Assembly (NCBI GenBank): GCA_029262175.1
Contig: JAJCZV010000016.1
Coordinates: 1-32,807 of the forward strand
Direction of reading: 5' to 3'
Source: Gemmatimonadota bacterium
GTDB lineage: Bacteria > Gemmatimonadota > Gemmatimonadetes > Palauibacterales > Palauibacteraceae
Length of the DNA: 32,807 bases
Shown here: positions 6,745 through 18,081 of the stretch, piece after piece
Layout: every line of letters begins with the position of its first letter
Numbering within the stretch: position 1 is the stretch's first letter
The notes under the pieces: model-generated
What the model was told of the DNA's origin: nothing
The model's database searches: none
The model's input: the letters and a program-made list of their open reading frames with translations, nothing else
Position numbers and translations under genes: made by a program

Positions 6745-7520
6745 GCGCGATACATCCGACGGCGATCGTCGAAGACGGCGCCGACGTGCATGCGTCCGTG
6801 CGCATCGGCCCCTACTCGATCGTCGAGTCCGGCGCCGTCATCGGGGAGGGGTGTGTGATCGAGAGCAGCGCGCGCATCTACGGGCACACACGGCTGGGTC
6901 GCCGCAATCGGGTGGGTCACGGCGCCGTGATCGGAGCCGAACCGCAGGACCTGAAATACACGGAGGAAGCGAGTCGTCCTCTTACAATCGGCGACGAGAA
7001 CCGATTCAAGGAAGGCGCGCACATCAGTCGGGGGGTGAACACCGAAGCCGGTACGGTGATCGGCGATCGCAACTATTTCATGGGGGCGTCTCACGTCGGT
7101 CACGACAGTCGCGTCGGAAGCGACAACGTGATCGGTCACGGAACGGCCCTGGCGGGTCACGTCGAACTCGAACACCACGTGGTGTTGGGGGGCGTTTCCG
7201 CGGTCCACCAGTTTGCGCGGGTGGGCGCGTACGCGATGATGGCCGGAGTCTCCGCCGTGATCCAGGACTTGCCGCCATATCTCATGGCCGTGGGCATGCC
7301 GGGGCGGATCCATGGCATCAATGTCGTGGGCCTGCGTCGCGCGGGGTTTTCGGAGGAGCGAAGGCGTGAGATCAAACGCGTCTATCGCATGGTCTACCGG
7401 TCGGGGCTCCGGACCGACGAAGCGCTCGCCGCCCTCGAGGCCGAGGAGGTCTCAGAAGACGTCGAGCGCTTTATCGTTTTCGTGCGATCCAGCGAACGCG
7501 GAATCGCATCACACCGCTAG
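6741..7520 (+). CDS. lpxA: Acyl-ACP--UDP-GlcNAc O-acyltransferase LpxA
   Basis: LpxA performs the first step of lipid A synthesis, moving a 3-hydroxyacyl chain from ACP to UDP-GlcNAc in the cytoplasm. The 259 residues are close to the 262 of E. coli LpxA. The left-handed beta-helix hexapeptide repeats fill residues 1 to about 185, followed by the helical C-terminal domain. The catalytic base is His121 (SHVGHDSRVG). The LpxA hallmarks EPQDLKY (67-73) and VHQF (His156) are present and separate it from LpxD and GlmU. The ATG at 6741 begins the first hexapeptide; no in-frame alternative lies closer to the upstream GGAG. lpxA usually sits with lpxD and fabZ; here its neighbours are an aminotransferase and a lipoprotein, both on the other strand, so it appears to be a single-gene unit. 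Confidence 0.93.
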   Translation: MSAIHPTAIVEDGADVHASVRIGPYSIVESGAVIGEGCVIESSARIYGHTRLGRRNRVGHGAVIGAEPQDLKYTEEASRPLTIGDENRFKEGAHISRGVNTEAGTVIGDRNYFMGASHVGHDSRVGSDNVIGHGTALAGHVELEHHVVLGGVSAVHQFARVGAYAMMAGVSAVIQDLPPYLMAVGMPGRIHGINVVGLRRAGFSEERRREIKRVYRMVYRSGLRTDEALAALEAEEVSEDVERFIVFVRSSERGIASHR

Positions 7521-7532
7521 GTTCTCCTAGCG
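7515..7532. terminator. Hairpin holding both convergent stop codons
   Basis: CGCTAGG-TTCT-CCTAGCG is a perfect 7-bp stem with a 4-nt loop. The TAG stop of lpxA (7518-7520) and that of the opposite lipoprotein gene (7529-7527) both lie in the stem. There is no T tract on either side, so intrinsic termination is uncertain, but the position suits a shared bidirectional 3'-end structure. Confidence 0.5.
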
Positions 7533-8057
7533 CGAGCCCTTGGCTTCCTGGAACGCCTCGCTCATCTCCTGCATCCCTTCCGCGAATCCTTCGGCCACAC
7601 CTTCCATGGCGTCCTTGAGGCCTTCGCCAAGCGCTTCTCCGATCTCCGTCATCGACGCTCCAATGACCGCCTTCACCACCTCGTCGGTCGTCCCCTCGAG
7701 ATCCACGAGCCATTCACCGTCCCGGTTCTCGAGGATCGTGACAAACTCCACTTCGAGATCGGTCTCGCCGGCCCGCATGTCGAGCGTGGTCTCGACCTCG
7801 GCGGTCTCTCCTTCGATCGTGCTCTCGCCGATGACGAGTGCGTGGATCTGAGAGTCCTCGTTTTCGAGATCGAAGTTCACGTCGTCCGCTGGAATCGAGA
7901 GCGCTTCGAACGTCGCGCGATCTCGTTCCTGTGCGGCTTGCCAAAACCGGTGCGTGACGCCTTCCGGGCCCTCGCCGCCGCACGATTGAAGCGTGAATCC
8001 CATCGCGAGCAGCGCGGCCGCCGTCAGGATAGGTCTATTTGACGCAATTGAACGCAT
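7527..8057 (-). CDS. Small acidic lipoprotein, NTF2/DUF4878-like
   Basis: A 176-residue predicted lipoprotein. The signal sequence ([19 protein letters not shown]) ends in a lipobox with Cys26. The mature part begins with a helix of the type seen in NTF2-like or DUF4878 proteins ([21 protein letters not shown]). It continues with alternating beta segments ([29 protein letters not shown]) and ends in a Met/Glu/Gly-rich amphipathic helical tail (residues about 130-170). This is the pattern of small periplasmic fold proteins with no known enzyme activity. A GAGAGGGG lies just before the ATG. It follows the fusion gene by 123 nt on the same strand. I cannot assign a function. Confidence 0.75.
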   Translation of the reverse strand: MRSIASNRPILTAAALLAMGFTLQSCGGEGPEGVTHRFWQAAQERDRATFEALSIPADDVNFDLENEDSQIHALVIGESTIEGETAEVETTLDMRAGETDLEVEFVTILENRDGEWLVDLEGTTDEVVKAVIGASMTEIGEALGEGLKDAMEGVAEGFAEGMQEMSEAFQEAKGSR

Positions 8058-8082
8058 TTATGTCCCCTCTCGGATGGCTCGA

Positions 8083-8098
8083 CCGTGGGCTGCCACGG
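8083..8098 (-). other. GC-rich hairpin in lipoprotein leader
   Basis: CCGTGG-CAGC-CCACGG (minus-strand reading) is a perfect 6-bp stem with a 4-nt loop, 25 nt upstream of the lipoprotein start codon. It may act in the 5' leader or end transcription from the fusion gene, whose stop is 83 nt upstream on the same strand. No T tract follows it. Confidence 0.3.
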
Positions 8099-8180
8099 GT
8101 CGCGATCGCGAGCTATGTGGCAAGCTCGATACCAGCGTCCCGAATCGAGATACCCATGAGCGGAAGGTTGCTTCGCGGAG

Positions 8181-11276
<3,096 letters not shown>

Positions 11277-11370
11277 GCAGCCGAGCCTGCGATTTGTTAG
11301 GGCCTGGGTCAACCCGAAGTCCGGCAGACCCGGCGTCGCCTCCACCGGGGTTGTTGCCCGTCGCTCCGGG

Positions 11371-11390
11371 CCAGCCGAGCTTCGGTCTGG
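11371..11390 (+). other. Leader hairpin before LVIVD gene
   Basis: CCAGCCGA-GCT-TCGGTCTGG can fold into an 8-bp stem with one bulged base and a 3-nt loop. It ends 25 nt before the ATG at 11416 and lies in the 139-bp gap between divergent genes. A role in mRNA stability or initiation is possible; nothing further supports it. Confidence 0.25.
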
Positions 11391-11415
11391 ACGCGAACCC
11401 ACCCAGGAGCATCGA

Positions 11416-13353
11416 ATGCAGCGAATCCTCCGAGTCTCAGCCGATCGAGCCATGTGTGTCCTGGCCATCCTGTGCGCGGTGACCCCGCTCACAGCTCAGG
11501 AAGTGGCGCGCGTCGTCTTGACGCCATCCAGTCTCGAACTCGCCGTCGGGGAATCGCGCGCGCTTTCCGCAGATCTGCGGGGAGCGGATGGGCAATCGAT
11601 CGAGGGGCGGGTCACCTGGTTTGCCGCGGGCGATGCCGTCACGGTCTCGAGGGACGGGGTGGTGACGGCCGAGCAGCCCGGTGAAGGTCGTGTCGCGGCG
11701 CTCTACGAGGGCCGGCCGACTTGGCTCACGGTCCGCGTGGCGCAACTGCCCGCCGACCGACTCGAGGCGCGCATCGGCGGTCCCGTCTACGTGGGACTTA
11801 CGACACCGATTCAGATCGACGCCTATACGACGCGGGGTGAGCGACTCGATCACGTCGACCTGAGCTTTTCGGTCGCGGACCGCGCGGTGGCGGAGATCGA
11901 CGCGGCCGGCCGGATCCTTGGAAACAGCCCGGGCCAGACCACCGTGACCGTGAATGCCGGGCGGTCCGACACACAGATTCAAGTGACCGTTGAGCCGGAC
12001 GCCGCCGAGGGCTACGAGCTCGAGGTGGCCTCGGATACGGAGGGGCTCCGGACGGGCGACGTCGTGTTCCTCAGGTTGAACGCATCGGGTGCCAGTCAGG
12101 CGCTCCAACCGCTGTGGACGCTCTCATCGAGCGGAGCGTCGATCGAGCCTGTCGACGGGCGCGGACTCTTCGTGGCCGAGGAGCCGGGCACGTACTACGT
12201 GACGGCCATCGCGGGACCGGCCGTCTCGCGCACGATTCGGGTGGATGTCGCGGCTCGGACCCACACGGCCAAGCTGGAGCTCGTGGGCCATGGGGTGACC
12301 TCGACGCACCGAGCCGGCGACACGTGGGTGTTCGAAGGGGTCGACGGTCGAGACTACGCGTATCTCGGCACGTTCTATCACGATTGGATGAAGGCGTGGG
12401 ATGTCACGGATCCAACCAGCCCCGTCCTTACCGACTCGATACAGCTCGATGCGCGTCGCATCAACGACGTAAAAATCCATCCGAACAACCGGCTGGGGAT
12501 CGTGACGCGCGAAGGCGCATCCAGCCGACGTAACGGGATCGTGCTGCTCGATCTGTCGAACCCGGCGCACCCGACGATTTTATCGGAGTACACCGACGGT
12601 GTGACGGGGGGCGTCCACAACGTTTGGATCATTGGCGACGAGGATCTGGTCTACGCCTGCCACAACGGGACGAGTGAGATCGTGATTCTCGACATCGCCG
12701 ACCCGAGCAATGTGTCCGAGGTCGGTCGTTGGGCGATCGACAATCCCGCGCGGAGTCTTCACGACGTCGTGGTGCAGGACGGATATGCCTACGCTTCCTA
12801 CTGGGACGACGGGGTCGTCGTGCTCGACGCGGGAGCCGGCACGCATGGCGGGACCGCGCGAGCGCCCACCTTCGTCAGCTCTTTCAGTTATCCGGAAGGC
12901 CACACGCACGTCGCTTGGCGTCATGGGAAGTACCTCTTCGTCGGAGACGAGATCTATCCGGATGATTGGGACCCGAATGCCTTCGGTCCGATCGAGGCGA
13001 GCGGATACGTACACGTTCTGGATATGTCCGAGATCGACAACCCCGTCGAAGTCGCGCGCTACGAAGTCCCGGAAGCGGGCGCGCACAACCTGTGGAGCGA
13101 CGACCGCGATCGTCTCTACATCGGCTACTATCAGGCCGGTCTTCGGGTACTCGACATTTCGGGCGAGCTCCGCGGTGATCTCTATCGACAGGGGCGAGAG
13201 ATCGGTGCGCTGAAGACGTCCTCGGCCGACGCGTCCGTTCCCAACTGGTCGATGACGTGGGGAGCCCAACTCTTCAAGGGTCGGATCTACACATCCGACC
13301 TGTTTTCGGGTCTTTGGATCGCCCGGCTCGTAGAACAAGAACTCGTGCCGTGA
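11416..13353 (+). CDS. Secreted Ig-like and LVIVD-repeat protein
   Basis: A 645-residue secreted protein. A Sec signal peptide (residues 1 to about 28, ending near TAQEV) is followed by two bacterial Ig-like (BIG2-type) domains at about 30-112 and 115-195, the first containing VAAL and VTAEQPGEG strands. A third beta region runs to about 285. From about 290 to the end the LVIVD beta-propeller-type repeats take over, with units such as MKAWDVTDPTSPVLTD, GIVLLDLSNPAHPTIL, IVILDIADPSNVSEVG and GLRVLDISGEL. Such proteins are thought to bind or display at the cell surface, but no activity is established. An AGGAG lies 6 nt before the ATG, which makes the internal ATG the better start than the longer open frame. 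The next gene's GTG overlaps its TGA. Confidence 0.85.
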   Translation: MQRILRVSADRAMCVLAILCAVTPLTAQEVARVVLTPSSLELAVGESRALSADLRGADGQSIEGRVTWFAAGDAVTVSRDGVVTAEQPGEGRVAALYEGRPTWLTVRVAQLPADRLEARIGGPVYVGLTTPIQIDAYTTRGERLDHVDLSFSVADRAVAEIDAAGRILGNSPGQTTVTVNAGRSDTQIQVTVEPDAAEGYELEVASDTEGLRTGDVVFLRLNASGASQALQPLWTLSSSGASIEPVDGRGLFVAEEPGTYYVTAIAGPAVSRTIRVDVAARTHTAKLELVGHGVTSTHRAGDTWVFEGVDGRDYAYLGTFYHDWMKAWDVTDPTSPVLTDSIQLDARRINDVKIHPNNRLGIVTREGASSRRNGIVLLDLSNPAHPTILSEYTDGVTGGVHNVWIIGDEDLVYACHNGTSEIVILDIADPSNVSEVGRWAIDNPARSLHDVVVQDGYAYASYWDDGVVVLDAGAGTHGGTARAPTFVSSFSYPEGHTHVAWRHGKYLFVGDEIYPDDWDPNAFGPIEASGYVHVLDMSEIDNPVEVARYEVPEAGAHNLWSDDRDRLYIGYYQAGLRVLDISGELRGDLYRQGREIGALKTSSADASVPNWSMTWGAQLFKGRIYTSDLFSGLWIARLVEQELVP

Positions 13354-14681
13354 TTTGGGGGCCGCGGGGTGGGTCCGCCGTGGGAGTGCTCGCCGTCGCG
13401 GTGCTCGGCACGGCGGGGCTTGGCGGTTCCCTGTTCGGACTCGCCGGCGCGAACGTCTCGCAAGATCGCGTCGTTCTCGTCGGAGGAACGCTGATCGACG
13501 GACGCGGCGGCCCACCGATCGAGAATGCGACGATCGTGATGGAGGAGGGTCGCATCTCATCCATCGCGGCCAACCTTACCGAGCCGTTCCCCGAAGACGT
13601 CGATGTCCGGTCCATTGCGGGGAAGTGGATCGTGCCGGGCCTGATCGACGCACACGTCCACCTCGCGACGAACCCTGCGGCCCCCGAGTGGCGGAGGCGG
13701 ACCGAGGCTCAGCTCGAGGCGATGGTGCGGGGCGGCGTGACATCGGTGCGCGATATGGCCGGCGATGCGCGTGCGTTTCCCGATCTGGTCGACGCGCTCG
13801 CGCGGAACGAGATCATGGGGCCCGACGTCTACTACTCCGCGTTGTTTGCTGGTCCCGATTTTTTTGACGATCCGCGCGTAAAGCAGGCTTCGATCGGGGT
13901 CGAGCCTGGGGACGCGCACTGGGCGCGAGCGCTGACGATGGAGTCGGCGGTCGACGAAGCGGTCCGCCAAGCGGCGGCGACCGGAGCCACGGGGCTCAAG
14001 GTCTACGCGGCCGTGTCGGCGCCTTTGTTGGCTCGCATCAGCGCCGAGGCGCACCGGCGCGGAATGAAAGTCTGGTCGCACGCGACCATTTTTCCGGCCA
14101 AGCCCTCAGAAGCCGTCGACGCCGGCGTGGACGTGCTCTCGCATGCCGCCTACCTCGTGTGGGAGGGCTCTCCGCGCACCGACGATTTCACGCGTCGAGC
14201 CCTGGGCGACTTCGAGGGCATCCCCGTGGACCACCCCGACATGTCGGCACTCTTGGATCAAATGGCGCGGCTGGGGACCCTGCTGGACGCGACCCTGCTT
14301 TTGATGGACCGGTTGGTCGATCGGGACGACGCCGGACCGAGACGTCTCGAATGGAGCGCCGATGTGGTGCGGGCCGCGAATCAACGGGGCGTGCGAATCG
14401 TGGCCGGCACCGACCTCGCCACCGGCTCCGGGCGAGCGCCCCCCGTCCATGGCGAGATGGCGATTCTCGTCGAGCGCGCGGGGCTTTCACCGATGGAAGC
14501 GCTCGTCGCCGCTACTCGAAATGCGGCCGCCGCGATCGGCATAGAATCGCGCGTCGGAACGATCGAGGTGGGAAAGGAAGCCGATGTCCTGATCCTCGGT
14601 CGGGATCCGCTGGCGGATATTCGAAACACATTGGCGATCGAGCAGGTCTTCAAACGCGGCGTGGCGCTGATCGAGCCCTAA
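13350..14681 (+). CDS. Secreted amidohydrolase (imidazolonepropionase/prolidase-like)
   Basis: A 443-residue metal-dependent amidohydrolase. The N-terminus has a hydrophobic segment (GVLAVAVLGTAGLGG) that should serve as a signal or anchor. Metal and catalytic residues are visible: His102 and His104 (DAHVHLA), Lys217 (GLKVYAA, candidate carbamylated lysine), His244 (WSHATIF), His265 (LSHAAYL) and Asp355 (AGTDLATG). The C-terminal strand NTLAIEQVFKRGV closes the small beta domain. This subgroup includes prolidase-like and imidazolonepropionase-like enzymes that hydrolyse cyclic amides or dipeptides. The GTG at 13350 overlaps the previous TGA as GTGA, which supports coupled translation; a GTG about 30 nt downstream is an alternative. 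The substrate is unknown. Confidence 0.85.
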   Translation: MIWGPRGGSAVGVLAVAVLGTAGLGGSLFGLAGANVSQDRVVLVGGTLIDGRGGPPIENATIVMEEGRISSIAANLTEPFPEDVDVRSIAGKWIVPGLIDAHVHLATNPAAPEWRRRTEAQLEAMVRGGVTSVRDMAGDARAFPDLVDALARNEIMGPDVYYSALFAGPDFFDDPRVKQASIGVEPGDAHWARALTMESAVDEAVRQAAATGATGLKVYAAVSAPLLARISAEAHRRGMKVWSHATIFPAKPSEAVDAGVDVLSHAAYLVWEGSPRTDDFTRRALGDFEGIPVDHPDMSALLDQMARLGTLLDATLLLMDRLVDRDDAGPRRLEWSADVVRAANQRGVRIVAGTDLATGSGRAPPVHGEMAILVERAGLSPMEALVAATRNAAAAIGIESRVGTIEVGKEADVLILGRDPLADIRNTLAIEQVFKRGVALIEP

Positions 14682-14813
14682 GCCCCGATCTGCGCCTTCC
14701 GCGCCCCTAGAACCGCTTTTCCAGGCCTGAGGCGGCGTCTTGCGCGGGTCCTTCCCGATTCGGACTTTGGCTGGGACGTTCCGCATTCCCCGTCTCTAGC
14801 CGGAGCCCGCACC

Positions 14814-17282
14814 ATGAGCCGTCGCCCCACGATTCGCGACCTCTTACTAAGCCTCGCGTTCCTGTCGGTCGCCCCACTCGCCCTTACCGCACAGGAAGGG
14901 TCGGACGGATATCAGACGCCCCCGCCCGAACTCGCCGCGCTTGTCGACGCGCCGGTGACACCCGGGGTCAGTTTGAGTCCCGACGGAACCACGTTGCTGA
15001 TCAGCGCGCGGGCCAGTTTGCCGTCCATCGCGCAAGTCGCCGCGCCGGAGCTCAAGATTGCCGGACTCCGCATCAACCCGCGCACCAACGGCCCCAGCCG
15101 CACCCGACCTTCGAACGGTCTGTCACTCGGCTCGCTGGACGGGACCGAGCGCGTGGTGTCCGGGCTACCCTCGGGCGCCGCGATCAGAAACACGCAGTGG
15201 TCCCCTGACGGACGTCACGTCGCGTTCACGCACGACACGGACACGTCGATTCAGCTCTGGGTCGTCGACGTCGCTTCGGCGCAGGCCCGACGACTTTCCG
15301 ACCTCGCGGTCAACGACGCTTACCTGGCCCGTCCGATCCAGTGGTCTCCAGACGGCAGCGGCCTCTATGTGCTGGCCGTCCCGCCATCGCGCGGCGCCGC
15401 TCCCGCCGCGCCTCTGGTGCCCGCCGGCCCGATCATCGAAGAGAACGACGGCGAAGTCGCTCCGGCGCGCACCTATCAAGATCTGCTGACGAATCAGCAC
15501 GACGAAACGCTTCTCGAGTACTACGGTACGTCGCAGTTGGCGCGAGTCGCGCTCGACGGATCGTACGCGACCCTGGGAGATCCGGGGATGATTCGGGACG
15601 CCGATCCTTCTCCGGACGGCAGCTACGTTCTCGTCGAGACGACGAGCCGCCCGTTCTCCTACCAGGTTCCGGCGTCCCGCTTTCCAAACCGCATTGAAGT
15701 CTGGGACCCGGCGGGCAATTCGGTGCATACCGTGGCCGAGCTACCGCTTCAGGACAAAGTGCCGACTTCGTTCGGCTCGGTCCCGGCCGGTGTTCGGTCG
15801 ATTTCGTGGCGCTCCGATGCCGATGCCACGCTGTACTGGGTCGAAGCTCAAGATGGTGGAGACGCGGGTGTGTCCGCGGAGGTTCGCGACAAGCTGTTCG
15901 CGCATGCGGCTCCGTTCACGGGCGAGCCCACAGAGCTGGCCGCCTTGGCGCTGCGCTTTGGCGGTGTCCGTTGGGCCGAAGAGGGCTTCGGAATTCTGAC
16001 CGAGAACTGGTTTTCGACGAGGGTGCAACGGACGTATCGATTTGATTCGGACGAGCCAGGCGAGCTTCAACTCCTGTTCGATGTCTCTACCGAAGATCTC
16101 TACAACAACCCCGGCCAGCCGCTGCTCACGAGCAACGAGCGAGGCAGGAGCGTGGTGCAGACGACCGATCGCGGACGATCGATCTATCTCGCTGGTGCTG
16201 GATCGTCTCCGGAAGGGAATCGTCCGTTCTTGCGACGGTTCAATCTGGAGAACGGCGCGTCAGAAGAGCTGTTTCGTTCAGAGGCGCCCTACTACGAGGG
16301 ACCGGTGGCGCTTCTAAACGACCGACAGATCCTCACGCGCCGAGAGTCCAAGGACGAGCCCGTCAACTTCTTCGTGCGAGATCTGCGCAACGGCGAGATG
16401 ACGGCGGTCACCAACTTCCCACACCCGTATCCGCAGTTTGCCGGCATCCGCAAACAGGCTCTCCAGTACGAACGCGACGACGGTGTGCCGCTCTCTGCGA
16501 CGCTCTACCTGCCCGCGGACTACGACGCGGATCGAGACGGACCGCTTCCGACGTTCGTGTGGGCGTATCCGACCGAATTCAAGAGCGCGGCCGCCGCGGG
16601 TCAGCGAAGAGACTCACCGTATCAGTTCACGCGCATCAACTACTCCGGTGCCGTGCCTTACGTGACGCGCGGATACGCCGTCCTGGACAACGCATCCATG
16701 CCCGTGATCGGTGAAGGAGATGCCGAGCCAAACGACACCTTCCGACCGCAGCTGGTGGCGAATGCGAAGGCTGCGATCGATGAAGGCGTGCGACTCGGTG
16801 TCGTCGATCCCGATCGGGTCGCCGTGGGAGGACATTCCTATGGTGCGTTCATGACCGGGAATCTCTTGGCCCATTCGGATCTGTTCCGCGCCGGGATCTC
16901 ACGAAGTGGAGCGTACAATCGCACGCTCACTCCGTTTGGTTTCCAACGGGAAGAGCGTCTCTTTTGGGAGGATCCGGATCTGTATTTTGACATGTCGCCG
17001 TTCATGCACGCCGAGAAGGTCAACGAACCGATCCTCCTCATTCACGGGACAGACGACAACAACTCGGGCACGTTCCCGCTCCAGTCGCGGCGGTTTTACG
17101 CGGCCCTCAAAGGTTTGGGTGCGACGGCTCGTCTGGTGATGTTGCCCGGCGAGAGTCACGGCTACCAAGGTCGAGAGTCTGTTCTGCACGTGCTGTGGGA
17201 GACGGACCGTTGGCTCGACAAGCACGTCAAGAACGCACCTGCCAAGAAGCCCGTCACGACGACGGACGACGGGGGGCACTGA
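14814..17282 (+). CDS. Secreted S9 serine peptidase, glutamyl endopeptidase (S9D)-like
   Basis: An 822-residue prolyl-oligopeptidase-family serine peptidase. A Sec signal (residues 1 to about 26, ending LALTAQ) leads to a beta-propeller domain with WSPDG-type repeats (about 30-560) and a C-terminal alpha/beta hydrolase domain. The triad is Ser675 (VGGHSYGAFMTG), Asp748 (HGTDDNNSG) and His782 (GESHGYQG). The stretch RSGAYNRTLTPFGFQ and the ending VLWETDRWLDKHV are characteristic of plant chloroplast glutamyl endopeptidase and bacterial relatives, so cleavage after Glu is the best guess. A GGAG lies about 9 nt before the ATG. It heads a four-gene set; the stop is 3 nt from the next start. Confidence 0.92.
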   Translation: MSRRPTIRDLLLSLAFLSVAPLALTAQEGSDGYQTPPPELAALVDAPVTPGVSLSPDGTTLLISARASLPSIAQVAAPELKIAGLRINPRTNGPSRTRPSNGLSLGSLDGTERVVSGLPSGAAIRNTQWSPDGRHVAFTHDTDTSIQLWVVDVASAQARRLSDLAVNDAYLARPIQWSPDGSGLYVLAVPPSRGAAPAAPLVPAGPIIEENDGEVAPARTYQDLLTNQHDETLLEYYGTSQLARVALDGSYATLGDPGMIRDADPSPDGSYVLVETTSRPFSYQVPASRFPNRIEVWDPAGNSVHTVAELPLQDKVPTSFGSVPAGVRSISWRSDADATLYWVEAQDGGDAGVSAEVRDKLFAHAAPFTGEPTELAALALRFGGVRWAEEGFGILTENWFSTRVQRTYRFDSDEPGELQLLFDVSTEDLYNNPGQPLLTSNERGRSVVQTTDRGRSIYLAGAGSSPEGNRPFLRRFNLENGASEELFRSEAPYYEGPVALLNDRQILTRRESKDEPVNFFVRDLRNGEMTAVTNFPHPYPQFAGIRKQALQYERDDGVPLSATLYLPADYDADRDGPLPTFVWAYPTEFKSAAAAGQRRDSPYQFTRINYSGAVPYVTRGYAVLDNASMPVIGEGDAEPNDTFRPQLVANAKAAIDEGVRLGVVDPDRVAVGGHSYGAFMTGNLLAHSDLFRAGISRSGAYNRTLTPFGFQREERLFWEDPDLYFDMSPFMHAEKVNEPILLIHGTDDNNSGTFPLQSRRFYAALKGLGATARLVMLPGESHGYQGRESVLHVLWETDRWLDKHVKNAPAKKPVTTTDDGGH

Positions 17283-17285
17283 CAC

Positions 17286-18071
17286 GTGACCGAAACGCCG
17301 CTATTGGTCGAGACGGAGGGCCGGGTGCGCACCCTCCGCCTCAATCGTCCGCACAGACTCAACGCGGTGAGTCTGCCGATGTATCAGGCGCTCGAGACCG
17401 AACTCAAAGAGATCGCGGCGGATGCCGATGTGCGCGCCGTCATCCTGACGGGCTCCGGTCGCGCCTTTTGTGCAGGCGCCGATCTAAAGGCTCACCGCGA
17501 CACGCCCCCGACCCCCGAACAACGTCACGAGTACATAGAGACGAGCCAGCGCGTGTTCCGCGCGTTGCAGACGCTGCCTCAACCGGTCGTGGCCGCCGTC
17601 AACGGCCACGCGATCGGCGCCGGTCTCGAGTTCGCGCTCTCCTGTGACTTCGTGGTGGTCGCCGACGACGCGAAGCTTCGAATGCCGGAGGTCGCGCTGG
17701 CGACGTTCGTGGGCGGAGGAACGGTGTACACGCTTCGGAGACGCGTGGGACATGCGCGCGCGGCCGAACTCATCTTGTTGGGTCGCTACTTCTCGCCGGA
17801 GGAAGCGCTCGAGTGGGGACTCGCAAATCAGTTGCAGCCCGCCGCGGAAGTCCTGCCCGCGGCTCAGACACTCGCGGCTGCCCTCGCCAAGAACGCGCCC
17901 ATTTCGATGCGGCTGGCAAAGCGGTTACTGGATCGGGCCGGCACGATCGACCCGGACGAGGCGCTCCGACTGGAAGCGGAAGCCCTGTTTGCGTGCGGGG
18001 AATCGGGCGATTGGAAGGAAGGCTTGACCGCCTTTGCCGAGCAGCGAGAACCGGCCTACCGAGGCGTCTGA
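17286..18071 (+). CDS. Enoyl-CoA hydratase/isomerase family protein
   Basis: A 261-residue crotonase-fold enzyme that should add water to, or isomerise, an enoyl-CoA. The oxyanion-hole segments are FCAGADLK (61-68) and HAIGAGLEFALSCD (108-121). Both catalytic glutamates of true hydratases are present, Glu115 and Glu135 (MPEVALATFVGGG), which favours hydratase over isomerase. The start is a GTG at 17286, three bases after the peptidase stop, so it is in the same operon. Its product would feed the acyl-CoA pool handled by the ADP-forming synthetase encoded next. The acyl chain cannot be read from the sequence. Confidence 0.9.
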   Translation: MTETPLLVETEGRVRTLRLNRPHRLNAVSLPMYQALETELKEIAADADVRAVILTGSGRAFCAGADLKAHRDTPPTPEQRHEYIETSQRVFRALQTLPQPVVAAVNGHAIGAGLEFALSCDFVVVADDAKLRMPEVALATFVGGGTVYTLRRRVGHARAAELILLGRYFSPEEALEWGLANQLQPAAEVLPAAQTLAAALAKNAPISMRLAKRLLDRAGTIDPDEALRLEAEALFACGESGDWKEGLTAFAEQREPAYRGV

Positions 18072-18081
18072 ACTCGATCGC

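Noticed and set aside
8100..8111. Perfect 12-bp palindrome TCGCGATCGCGA containing a HIP1-like GCGATCGC
   Set aside because: CG/GATC-rich short palindromes are frequent by chance in this composition, and no array or special spacing is seen.
14699..14747. Nested stem CCGCGC...GCGCGG with inner CCGC...GCGG after the amidohydrolase gene
   Set aside because: Large loops, short arms and no T tract; not convincing as a terminator.
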